A stretch of 17,698 bases of DNA from an uncultured Bacilli bacterium (GCA_947628495.1 CANRAC010000007.1:1-17698); one strand, 5' to 3'. Shown: positions 1 through 5,555, counted from the stretch's first letter. Notes: generated by a model from the letters alone, not told the origin. Numbers and translations are program-made.

Positions 1-107
1 AATATGAAAATGATAAAATGTTTTTGATTGATACCATAAAACATGAACAAGATTTATTTGAAAAGACTTGTGAAGAATTATTAAATTTTGAAATTGAAGA
101 AAAATAA
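1..107 (+). CDS. C-terminal end of an unidentified protein (partial)
   Basis: The frame starting at base 3 is open from the window edge to a TAA at 105-107, giving about 34 residues that end in an acidic stretch (ELLNFEIEEK). A strong terminator follows 12 bases after the stop, as expected for a real gene end. The 5' part lies outside the window. The fragment is charged and probably helical. I do not recognise a family and assign no function. Confidence 0.6.
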   Translation, partial: YENDKMFLIDTIKHEQDLFEKTCEELLNFEIEEK

Positions 108-118
108 CTAAAAAAATT

Positions 119-166
119 AATCATCCTATAATTTTTATTAATTTGAAAATTTTAGGATGATTTTTA
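119..166 (+). terminator. Rho-independent terminator after the partial gene
   Basis: The arms 119-135 and 146-162 pair over 17 bp with one mismatch around a 10-base loop and run into T163-165. The A-rich 5' side of the stem could also serve the opposite strand. The right arm carries the ATTTTAGGATGAT motif that recurs at 347-359. Confidence 0.8.
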
Positions 167-359
167 TATGCTCTAAAATATTATAAAATAATTATTTATT
201 CTTTATATCAAACTATAAATTAGGATGAATTTCGTAAGTACGAAATAAGAATTGTGTATATAGTTTTCATTATTTTAAAACGAAAAATATGTGTTGATAC
301 ACAACTTTCTTATCCTGCTGTTTCATATTTAAATAAAATTTACTATATTTTAGGATGAT
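149..359 (+). repeat. 13-bp direct repeat ATTTTAGGATGAT, with a partial third copy
   Basis: Identical 13-mers lie at 149-161 and 347-359, and a shorter core, TTAGGATGA, lies at 220-228. All are in the same orientation, in the non-coding stretch upstream of the recombinase operon. One copy is the right arm of the terminator at 119-166. They could be recombinase-binding sites or a small local duplication; in such AT-rich DNA chance is not excluded. Confidence 0.45.
229..246. repeat. Perfect palindrome ATTTCGTA-AG-TACGAAAT
   Basis: Eight-base perfect arms (229-236 and 239-246) flank a central AG. It sits immediately after the TTAGGATGA core at 220-228. Serine recombinases act on short sites with partial dyad symmetry around a central dinucleotide, so this could be a core or subsite; an operator is the alternative. 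No protein assignment is possible from sequence alone. Confidence 0.45.
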
Positions 360-385
360 AGACAAAAATTTCTATAGTTTAAGAC

Positions 386-424
386 TTGACTCTTCTTTTT
401 AATAGAGGTAACATGCATCATGCA
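386..424 (+). promoter_or_regulatory. Putative promoter and overlapping operator for the recombinase operon
   Basis: A -35-like TTGACT (386-391) and a -10-like TAACAT (409-414) are separated by 17 bases, putting the start of transcription near 420. A palindrome TGCAT-C-ATGCA (414-424) covers the expected start site and could be a repressor site. The transcript would carry a leader of about 140 nt with the hairpin at 471-521. Confidence 0.45.
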
Positions 425-470
425 AAAGGGAGATGATATTTATAATATTTGAAAGAAGTGAGTGCCTATA

Positions 471-521
471 AGTAATACTAAATTAATGTGTAATGTAATC
501 TTTACACGATTTAGTATTACT
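471..521. repeat. Nested palindrome upstream of the recombinase operon
   Basis: The outer arms AGTAATACTAAAT (471-483) and its exact complement (509-521) are 13 bp and perfect. Inside, GTGTAA (488-493) pairs with TTACAC (502-507) around an 8-base loop. The whole 51-base unit can form one long two-part hairpin. No T-run follows, so it is not a plain terminator. It ends 43 bases before the first ATG of the operon. An operator, an mRNA leader structure or a recombinase site are all possible. Confidence 0.6.
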
Positions 522-564
522 AAAATTAACATTTTATCCATAAGTTTAAGTGAGGTGCTTAATT

Positions 565-738
565 ATGGATAAGTACAAGATTAATTATATATTCAGTGAA
601 GAAAAAGATATTAATGATATTTTTATAAAAGTTTTAAATAAAGAACTAAAAAAATATATTCTAATGATTTGTAAAAATAAAAAATGTGAGGTATTATCAT
701 CATGTAATTTATCTCAAGGAAGGAGAAAAAATTGTTAG
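565..738 (+). CDS. 57-aa protein encoded directly upstream of, and overlapping, the serine recombinase
   Basis: I chose the ATG at 565 because AGTGAGGTG lies about 8 bases upstream; the open frame from the GTG at 550 would place the ribosome binding site inside the coding region. The product begins MDKYKINYIFSEEKD, is rich in Lys, Ile and Asn, and has three Cys near the C-terminus. Its end overlaps the recombinase start by 7 bases, which implies translational coupling. Small ORFs directly ahead of large serine recombinases are common in Firmicute integrative elements; from that position it may control excision or recombinase expression. That role is inference, and I recognise no domain. Confidence 0.7.
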   Translation: MDKYKINYIFSEEKDINDIFIKVLNKELKKYILMICKNKKCEVLSSCNLSQGRRKNC

Positions 739-2300
739 AGAGTTTAAATAAGATATATAATGTTGGACTTTATATAAGATTATCAAGGGAAGATGATGAT
801 AAAACCTTAGAAAGTGAAAGTATTACAAATCAAAAAAGTTTATTACTTCAGTATGTGAAAGAGAATAATTTAAGAGTTTATGATATTTATATTGATGATG
901 GATATTCTGGCACTAATTTTGATAGACCAGATTTTAATAGATTACTTAAAGATATAGAATTAGGTAAAATTAATATGGTTATTACTAAAGATATGTCAAG
1001 ACTTGGTAGAGATTATATTGGAACAGGAAATTTAATAGAAAAATATTTCCCAGAGCATAATGTTAGATATATTGCAGTTACTGATAATATAGATACTTTT
1101 TTAGATAGTTCTAATAATGATATTGCCCCATTTAAAGCTATAATGAATGATATGTATGCCAAAGATATTTCAAAGAAGATAAAATCTAGTTTAAAGGCAA
1201 AAATGAAAGAAGGCAAATGGGTAGGAGGGAGAACTCCATTTGGATATAATCAAGATAAAAATGACAAAAATCACTTAGTAATAAATAAAGAACAAGCTGA
1301 TATTGTTAAAAGAATATTTGATATGTGTTTAGAAGGCTTATCATTTTATAAAATAGCAAAACAGTTAACTAATGAAAAAGTAAAGACTCCTGCAGAGTAT
1401 TATAGTTTTGAATGGAAAGGTCATTATAATTTAAGGTATGGACAGTGGCATTCTAAAACAATTAGAGATATTTTAACTAACAGAATGTATATAGGTGATC
1501 TAGTACAAAACAAAAGAAGCAAGGTAAATTATAAAGTTAAAAAGATTGTCAAGAATAATACTAATGATTATATTGTTGTAGAAAATACTCATGAAGCAAT
1601 TATTGATAAAGAAATATTTTATGAAGTTCAAAAAATAATACCCAAAAATAAGGGAAGAAATGAAAAAAAAGAAAATCATTTACTAGATGGACTTTTGTAT
1701 TGTGGTGATTGTGGACATCGAATATCAATTAAATCTAGAAGAAAAAAAGATAACAGATGTTATACTATTTGTAATTACTATCGAACTTATATGAAGCAAA
1801 GACTTTGTACAACTCATTCAAATAATTATGATGAGTTAGAGAAAATAATTATTAATTCATTAACTAAGATGTGTTTAAATTATATTAATAAAGATAAAAT
1901 TAAATATAGTGTTTTAAATAATTTAAAAGATTCTAACAAAATCAATAATAAAAAGGAGTTAGAAATACTTATATTAGATATAAAACAAATAAATAATAAC
2001 TTAGATATTATTTACATTGATAAATTAAATAAAAAAATAACTGAAGAACAATTTGAAAGAGTTAAAATTAAATTAGAAAATGAACTTTCTATAAAACAAA
2101 AAAAATATAATGAATTAAATAGTAATATTAATAATTCAATTAGTAAGGAATCTAAAAATAAAGTGATTATAAAATATATTAATAAATTTTTATCTATGGA
2201 AAAACCTAGTAGAGAATTAATAATTAATTTAATTGATAAAATAGAAATATTTGAGGATAAAACTATAAATATTAAAGTAACATTTAGTAATAATTATTAA
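732..2300 (+). CDS. Large serine recombinase (resolvase/integrase family)
   Basis: This 522-aa enzyme would catalyse site-specific integration or excision of a mobile element through a serine-DNA intermediate. The N-terminal resolvase domain (about 10-150) has the motif YIRLSRED with the presumed nucleophile Ser18 and Arg16, then DDGYSGTNFDRP and DMSRLGRDYIG with the expected arginines. A recombinase domain (about 165-275) and a zinc-ribbon-like region follow, with Cys324, Cys327 and Cys359 and possible ligands Cys343 and Cys347. The C-terminal part is Lys/Asn-rich and probably coiled coil (about 400-480), as in TnpX-like and phage integrases. The start is TTG at 732, chosen because AGGAAGGAG ends 5 bases upstream; it overlaps the preceding ORF. 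Length and motifs look intact. There is no terminator behind it; the next promoter (mazEF) begins about 30 bases after the stop. Confidence 0.93.
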   Translation: MLESLNKIYNVGLYIRLSREDDDKTLESESITNQKSLLLQYVKENNLRVYDIYIDDGYSGTNFDRPDFNRLLKDIELGKINMVITKDMSRLGRDYIGTGNLIEKYFPEHNVRYIAVTDNIDTFLDSSNNDIAPFKAIMNDMYAKDISKKIKSSLKAKMKEGKWVGGRTPFGYNQDKNDKNHLVINKEQADIVKRIFDMCLEGLSFYKIAKQLTNEKVKTPAEYYSFEWKGHYNLRYGQWHSKTIRDILTNRMYIGDLVQNKRSKVNYKVKKIVKNNTNDYIVVENTHEAIIDKEIFYEVQKIIPKNKGRNEKKENHLLDGLLYCGDCGHRISIKSRRKKDNRCYTICNYYRTYMKQRLCTTHSNNYDELEKIIINSLTKMCLNYINKDKIKYSVLNNLKDSNKINNKKELEILILDIKQINNNLDIIYIDKLNKKITEEQFERVKIKLENELSIKQKKYNELNSNINNSISKESKNKVIIKYINKFLSMEKPSRELIINLIDKIEIFEDKTINIKVTFSNNY

Positions 2301-2327
2301 TTTGGATATAATAATAGTAAAATATAA

Positions 2328-2356
2328 TTGACAAATGTATAAACTTTGTATATACT
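2328..2356 (+). promoter_or_regulatory. mazEF promoter with a candidate autoregulatory operator
   Basis: A consensus TTGACA (2328-2333) and TATACT (2351-2356) are separated by exactly 17 bases. Two direct TGTATA hexamers (2336-2341 and 2347-2352) start 11 bp apart, one helical turn, between and into the promoter boxes. MazE-type antitoxins repress their own promoters, so these are plausible MazE half-sites; that part is inferred. Confidence 0.75.
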
Positions 2357-2378
2357 ATAAATGAATGGAGATGATACC

Positions 2379-2639
2379 ATGGAAGCAAGACTTCAAAAGT
2401 GGGGAAATTCCGATGGCATTAGAATTCCTAGTAGTTTTTTAAAATCACTAAATTTAAAGACAAATGATAAGGTTGATTTAATTCAAGAAAAAGATAGAAT
2501 TATAATATCAAAACCTAAAAAAAGACATTTAACTTTAGAAGAAAGATTTGAAATGTTTGAAAATTTGCCTAATAATGAAAAAGGTAGTATTGAATTATAT
2601 GATTGGGGAGAAGATTTAGGAAAGGAAAAATTTGATTAA
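2379..2639 (+). CDS. mazE: MazE-family antitoxin (AbrB/SpoVT-like DNA-binding fold)
   Basis: This 86-aa protein has the typical MazE N-terminus (MEARLQKWGNSDGIRIP), the swapped-hairpin DNA-binding domain over residues 1-45. An acidic, probably flexible C-terminal tail (about 50-86), rich in Glu and Asp, would bind and block MazF. The ATG at 2379 is chosen because GGAG sits 8 bases upstream; the upstream in-frame ATG at 2361 coincides with the likely transcription start and lacks a ribosome binding site. The stop overlaps the mazF start (TAATG), giving coupled synthesis. Expected role: neutralise MazF and repress the operon. It is carried just behind the recombinase, where it would stabilise the element. 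Confidence 0.9.
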   Translation: MEARLQKWGNSDGIRIPSSFLKSLNLKTNDKVDLIQEKDRIIISKPKKRHLTLEERFEMFENLPNNEKGSIELYDWGEDLGKEKFD

Positions 2640-2971
2640 TGTATATACCAAAACAAGGTGATATTTGTTATATGGATTTTGCACCTACTAAAGGGCATGA
2701 ACAAACAGGATTAAGACCAGCAATTGTTATTAGTAGAGACACTTATAATAAATATACTGGATTAGTAGTTTTGTGTCCTATTACTACAAATACAAAGAAA
2801 TTTTTCACCCATTATGAATTAATAAACACAAAAAAAGTAAAAGGTTCAGTATTATGTGAACATATTAGAAGTATTGATTTTAAAGCAAGAAAATTAACAT
2901 TTGTTGAAAAAATAAAAGAAGAAGAGTTAGAAGAAATTATAGATATTATTAATGGAATAATAGAATTATAG
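2639..2971 (+). CDS. mazF: MazF-family mRNA interferase toxin
   Basis: This 110-aa endoribonuclease of the MazF/PemK family would cleave mRNA at short sequence motifs and arrest growth when MazE is lost. The usual signatures are present: GDICYMDFAPTKGHEQTGLRPA near the N-terminus with the conserved Arg-Pro-Ala, CPITTN with the catalytic-loop threonines (about 47-52), and GSVLCEHIRSID (about 69-80). Length is normal for the family and no key residue appears missing. It starts one base inside the mazE stop. No terminator belongs to the pair itself; transcription would run through the following gene remnant to the hairpin at 3118-3142. Cleavage specificity cannot be read from sequence. Confidence 0.93.
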   Translation: MYIPKQGDICYMDFAPTKGHEQTGLRPAIVISRDTYNKYTGLVVLCPITTNTKKFFTHYELINTKKVKGSVLCEHIRSIDFKARKLTFVEKIKEEELEEIIDIINGIIEL

Positions 2972-3118
2972 TCTATCAAAAAAGGGCAAAGACATATTAT
3001 ACCAGTAGAAACTAAAATAATTAATCATCATATTTATCGCCACACTTATACACCAGCATATACTTGTTGTGAAGAAAATGAAGTGGCAAATGTTTACGAT
3101 AATAAATGTTGTTTTTAA
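2972..3118 (+). pseudogene. 5'-truncated remnant resembling the C-terminal half of a CotD-like spore coat protein
   Basis: Directly after the mazF stop, in the same frame, 48 codons are open to a TAA at 3116-3118. There is no usable start codon or ribosome binding site. The product is rich in His, Tyr and Cys (INHHIYRHTYTP, then CCEENEV and a final CCF), a composition and motif order that resemble CotD-type coat proteins; I could not verify this by search. The intact 3' end is followed at once by a terminator, as for a native gene whose 5' half has been displaced. The abrupt beginning at the end of the mazEF cargo suggests an integration or deletion junction. It could instead be a chance open frame. 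Confidence 0.45.
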
Positions 3119-3142
3119 AAATCTCCATTGGAGATTTTTTCT
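3118..3142 (+). terminator. Rho-independent terminator
   Basis: AAAATCTCC (3118-3126) pairs with GGAGATTTT (3130-3138) around ATT, followed by more T. It overlaps the stop of the coat-like remnant and is the first terminator after mazEF. Confidence 0.9.
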
Positions 3143-3155
3143 TTATAACAAAATA

Positions 3156-3164
3156 TGTTATACT
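3156..3164 (+). promoter_or_regulatory. Extended -10 promoter of the ART-like gene
   Basis: TGT-TATACT (3156-3164) is an extended -10 element about 47 bases before the ATG at 3212. A -35 at the expected distance is weak, because it falls on the T-run of the previous terminator. Confidence 0.55.
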
Positions 3165-3211
3165 AAACTTAGAAAAAGATAAGTAAATTTATTTAATTGG
3201 AAGGTGTTATA

Positions 3212-4087
3212 ATGTCAGAAAAGGATTTTATTATCACAAAAGATTTAGATGAAGTGGCTAAAATACATAGTAATCCTCAATATGCAACGTGGAGTTGTGA
3301 ATATGTTGATGGTGAATATAGGTTTTATTCTCCTACATATAAAAAGCATGATGATTTTACTAGAAAAACTGTAAAAGAAGAAACATATGTTACATTAGAA
3401 CAGTTAGAGTCCTTATTATCCGAAACAGGATACATATGGTTTGGACATGGGACAGGTAGAATGGGAAATTCTGATGAGGTAGTTGATTCAATTTTTAGGG
3501 AAGGACTTAGAACTAAAGATAACTCTTTATATTTTACAGCAGTAGGATTAAGTACGCCAACACCTGAGCTAAAAAAACAATATAAAGAATTAGGTTTACC
3601 AGAACCAACTATAGAAAGATTAAAAAATTCATTTAATAACTGGGAACATCTAGATTCAAAAAAAATTATAATTATGAGAATGCCAACGGAATATGTAAAT
3701 AACATGGGGGATCGTTCAGATCGTGAAGGGGAAATGTTTGGAGCCTTTTATAATCAAAAAGTTCAACCTAATGGCAAAAAAATTAATTATTTATCTCCCA
3801 AATTTATTGTGGGATGTTTTGATGTAGAAAAGCAAGCAGTTAGGTTAAATAAAAATTTTGAGCAAACCTTAAGTGAAGAAACAATAGAACAATTAAAATC
3901 GGGCTATGAGGAAGCTTTGGCTAAAACAAAAGCAAGATTAAGCAGTTTTTCAATTTATCCAATTAAGCAACAAGAGGAGCAAATTGCATCCCAAGAACCA
4001 CAATCTTTCGATTTTGAATCGAATAATGTTTTTGATTTTCCTGATTTAGAATGGGAAGATTCTAATACTATTGGTAAAGCAAAATAG
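3212..4087 (+). CDS. Uncharacterised protein with a putative ADP-ribosyltransferase-like fold
   Basis: This 291-aa soluble protein has no signal peptide or membrane segment. The start is ATG 3212, with GGAAGGTG 5 bases upstream. Its middle contains WFGHGTGRMGN (His79), then a helix ending in IFREGLR, SLYFTAVGLS (Tyr107), and later DREGEMFGAFY (Glu172/Glu174) with YLSPKFIVGCFDV. The order HGT... I..GL... YxT... E... P.FIvG matches the layout of ADP-ribosyltransferase-fold enzymes with an H-Y-E triad (PARP, KptA and toxin ARTs). This is my pattern reading, not a verified hit. Residues 1-70 form a separate N-terminal part; from about 215 the protein is helical and then an acidic, low-complexity tail. 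It has its own promoter and stands alone between the mazEF/coat-remnant region and another orphan. It could be a protein-modifying effector, a toxin or a housekeeping ART; substrate unknown. Confidence 0.55.
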   Translation: MSEKDFIITKDLDEVAKIHSNPQYATWSCEYVDGEYRFYSPTYKKHDDFTRKTVKEETYVTLEQLESLLSETGYIWFGHGTGRMGNSDEVVDSIFREGLRTKDNSLYFTAVGLSTPTPELKKQYKELGLPEPTIERLKNSFNNWEHLDSKKIIIMRMPTEYVNNMGDRSDREGEMFGAFYNQKVQPNGKKINYLSPKFIVGCFDVEKQAVRLNKNFEQTLSEETIEQLKSGYEEALAKTKARLSSFSIYPIKQQEEQIASQEPQSFDFESNNVFDFPDLEWEDSNTIGKAK

Positions 4088-4123
4088 AAAAACTGTATAG
4101 CCGAACACAAACTTAACTCTATC

Positions 4124-4152
4124 TTGAAAATCTTGTAAATATGTGTTAGTAT
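4124..4152 (+). promoter_or_regulatory. Promoter of the 215-aa orphan gene
   Basis: TTGAAA (4124-4129) and TAGTAT (4147-4152) are 17 bases apart and precede the ATG at 4175 by 22 bases. The gene can therefore be transcribed independently of the ART-like gene 87 bases upstream. Confidence 0.65.
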
Positions 4153-4174
4153 AGCCACTATGTTGGAGGTTTAT

Positions 4175-4822
4175 ATGAATCTATTAGATGAAAAAATAAA
4201 TACATTTAAAAAAAATGAAGAATTAATACAAAGTCGACCAGTTTCAAATAACAATACGCAAAAACTTGATATATACGATATAGCTAATATTTCCAATGAA
4301 GCTATTATTGCTGATTTAAAAAAAGTAGCCACTTTTAATTTGGCAGTGATAATTCCACTTATGAGAGATATTTATAGTCAATTAAATGGAAAGAATTATC
4401 AAGCAATATATCTAACCAGCTTAGAAGAAGAACCTTTATATATTCCTAATAAATTATTTTCTAGAGAAAAAAATCTATATACGAGAAAAATAGCATTAAT
4501 TAACGAAGAATATAAGCAAGATTCTTTATCAGATGAAGAATTATTAAAATTACATGTGCATGGCGACTTAATAGTAATATTTTCTCAAAAATTAACAGCT
4601 AATAAATTAAAATATCCTTTTCCTAAAAAAATTGAATATGATATTCGTAAATTATTTAGTACTGATGAAAATAATATCTTTAATGAATTTATGAAAGCAT
4701 TAATTAATCGAAAACTTGTATTAAATACTTCAGAATTAAGTATTGAAGAAATGCAAAAAGTTAAAGATGAATTTCTTTTAAAACAACAAAGTTATTCATT
4801 AACAAAAAAAATCTCAAAATAG
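4175..4822 (+). CDS. Uncharacterised 215-aa soluble protein
   Basis: The start is ATG 4175, with TTGGAGGT 4 bases upstream; the in-frame ATG at 4160 would put that ribosome binding site inside the gene. The product is charged and mixed alpha/beta, with no signal peptide, membrane segment or recognised catalytic motif. Visible stretches are DIYDIANISNEAIIADLKK (about 32-50), a hydrophobic AVIIPLMRDIY, a central LYIPNKLF and LHVHGDLIVIF, and a Lys/Glu-rich helical C-terminus ending SLTKKISK. I do not recognise the family. It lies between the ART-like gene and the IS200 element, has its own promoter and its own terminator, and so looks like a functional single-gene unit in the accessory region. 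A partnership with the ART-like gene is possible but unproven. Confidence 0.75.
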   Translation: MNLLDEKINTFKKNEELIQSRPVSNNNTQKLDIYDIANISNEAIIADLKKVATFNLAVIIPLMRDIYSQLNGKNYQAIYLTSLEEEPLYIPNKLFSREKNLYTRKIALINEEYKQDSLSDEELLKLHVHGDLIVIFSQKLTANKLKYPFPKKIEYDIRKLFSTDENNIFNEFMKALINRKLVLNTSELSIEEMQKVKDEFLLKQQSYSLTKKISK

Positions 4823-4833
4823 AGATTTTTTAT
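4807..4833 (+). terminator. Terminator overlapping the stop codon of the 215-aa gene
   Basis: AAAAATCTC (4807-4815) pairs with GAGATTTTT (4822-4830) around a 6-base loop, followed by TATT. The TAG stop is in the loop and the base of the 3' arm. Confidence 0.85.
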
Positions 4834-4844
4834 TGTTTAACGAA

Positions 4845-4867
4845 AACCCCCAGTTGTACTGGGGGTT
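4845..4867 (+). repeat. IS200 left-end hairpin
   Basis: AACCCCCAGT (4845-4854) pairs perfectly with ACTGGGGGTT (4858-4867) around TGT. In this family the left-end hairpin is bound by TnpA, and it can act as a terminator that shields the transposase from outside transcription. It is by far the most GC-rich short stretch nearby. Confidence 0.88.
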
Positions 4868-4895
4868 CTAAAGAGCTTTAGCGTTGCGAAGAAAA

Positions 4896-4952
4896 ACCTC
4901 CTTTGATAGAATAAGTGCTGTCTAACAAAAGCACAAAGAAATCAAAGGAGGT
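4896..4952 (+). promoter_or_regulatory. tnpA: Hairpin that sequesters the TnpA ribosome binding site
   Basis: ACCTCCTTTGAT (4896-4907) is the exact complement of ATCAAAGGAGGT (4941-4952), which contains the transposase Shine-Dalgarno sequence. A smaller inner stem GTGCT (4915-4919) / AGCAC (4930-4934) stabilises it. An mRNA covering both arms would hide the ribosome site, a known way IS200 elements hold their transposase at very low level. Confidence 0.85.
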
Positions 4953-4959
4953 GTCCTGA

Positions 4960-5439
4960 ATGGACGTGAATAGTTTAGCACACACGAAGTGGAATTGTAA
5001 ATACCACGTAGTGTTTGCACCAAAATTTCGAAGAAAAATAATATATAATCAATTAAGAGCAGATATAGGAAAAATAATAAGAATGCTGTGTGAAAGAAAG
5101 GACATAACAATAATAGAAGCAGAATTATGTCCCGATCATGTGCATATGTTAATAAGTGTGCCACCAAAGATGAGCATAGCAGGAGCAATAGGATATATAA
5201 AAGGGAAAAGTACATTATTGATATTTGATAGACATGCAGATATGAAATACAAATATGGTCAAAGACAATTTTGGTGTAGAGGATACTATGTAGACACAGT
5301 AGGGAAAAATACAAAAGCGATACAAGAGTATATAGCGAATCAATTAAAAGAAGATAAACTAGCAGATGATATGAGCAGCAAAGAGTACATTGACCCATTT
5401 ACAGGAAAAAAGACAAAACAATTCAAGCTATTTAAGTAA
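4960..5439 (+). CDS. tnpA: IS200/IS605-family transposase TnpA (HUH/Y1 type)
   Basis: This 159-aa Y1 transposase would move the element as single-stranded DNA by cutting at the end hairpins and forming a 5'-phosphotyrosine. The HUH motif is His60-Val-His62 in LCPDHVHMLI, and the catalytic tyrosine is Tyr124 in QEYIANQ, with Gln128 completing the metal site. The N-terminal WNCKYHVVFAPKFRR and the WCRGYYVDTVG segment are typical. Length is normal and all catalytic residues are present, so the enzyme should be active. The ATG at 4960 follows AAAGGAGGTG by about 7 bases, but this site is locked in a hairpin. No tnpB or guide-RNA-like partner follows, so it is an IS200-type rather than an IS605-type unit. 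Confidence 0.96.
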   Translation: MDVNSLAHTKWNCKYHVVFAPKFRRKIIYNQLRADIGKIIRMLCERKDITIIEAELCPDHVHMLISVPPKMSIAGAIGYIKGKSTLLIFDRHADMKYKYGQRQFWCRGYYVDTVGKNTKAIQEYIANQLKEDKLADDMSSKEYIDPFTGKKTKQFKLFK

Positions 5440-5525
5440 TAGCAAGTAGTAAAAGTAGTGCAGAAGTTAGGCGAATTCGGAGCGCAATCTAGCGATGCCA
5501 GTAAGAGGCACTTTTAGTGCTTAAT

Positions 5526-5555
5526 AAAACTACCAGCTAAGCTGGTAGATTTTTA
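5526..5555. terminator. IS200 right-end hairpin acting as bidirectional terminator (tnpA / rnj)
   Basis: CTACCAGC (5530-5537) pairs with GCTGGTAG (5541-5548) around TAA. On the plus strand it is followed by ATTTTTATT. On the minus strand it lies 7 bases after the RNase J stop and is followed by TTTTATT. A second small hairpin GCACT-TTT-AGTGC (5508-5520) lies just inside. The RNase J gene thus appears to use the insertion sequence end as its terminator. Confidence 0.75.

Larger units (their letters stand above)
166..548 (+). other. Intergenic region before the recombinase operon: no gene, several palindromes
   Basis: I see no convincing gene in these 380 bases. It holds a perfect 18-bp palindrome (229-246), a pair TTGTGTAT (252-259) / ATACACAA (297-304) that could form a long hairpin, and a small palindrome TGTGT-TGAT-ACACA (290-303). 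The direct-repeat copies, a promoter (386-414) and the nested palindrome (471-521) are listed separately. Dense dyad symmetry next to a large serine recombinase fits a recombination or regulatory region, but the function is inferred. Confidence 0.5.
166..2971 (+). mobile_element. Putative right-hand part of an integrative element (recombinase plus mazEF cargo)
   Basis: A large serine recombinase, its coupled small ORF, a palindrome-rich leader and a toxin-antitoxin pair are contiguous, and they end where a 5'-truncated coat-like gene remnant begins (2972). Such recombinases usually sit near one end of their element. The right boundary is therefore placed near 2971. The left boundary is not defined and may lie outside the window. 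No att repeats could be paired from this sequence alone. Confidence 0.4.
4841..5551 (+). mobile_element. IS200/IS605-family single-gene insertion sequence
   Basis: The element contains one HUH transposase gene flanked by subterminal hairpins and no terminal inverted repeats, as expected for IS200. The left-end hairpin (4845-4867) and right-end hairpin (5530-5548) share a CCAG...CTGG core. Exact ends are uncertain by several bases, because this family leaves no target duplication. It lies between a terminator and the stop codon of the convergent RNase J gene and seems intact, with no frameshift. Confidence 0.88.

Noticed and set aside
433..471. 12-codon leader peptide ORF before the nested palindrome
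   Set aside because: The purine-rich GGGAG is adjacent to the ATG, too close to act as a normal ribosome site, so I do not list it as a gene.
3325..3705. 126-codon minus-strand open frame
   Set aside because: It is antisense to the ART-like gene, has no ribosome site and gives no recognisable protein.
4922..5398. 158-codon open frame on the minus strand
   Set aside because: It lies fully antisense to the intact tnpA gene and encodes a Leu/Ser/Tyr-rich low-complexity product, a shadow of AT-rich coding DNA.
5440..5529. TnpB or an omega-RNA-like guide downstream of tnpA
   Set aside because: No second ORF exists before the right-end hairpin, so this is a TnpA-only IS200-type element.
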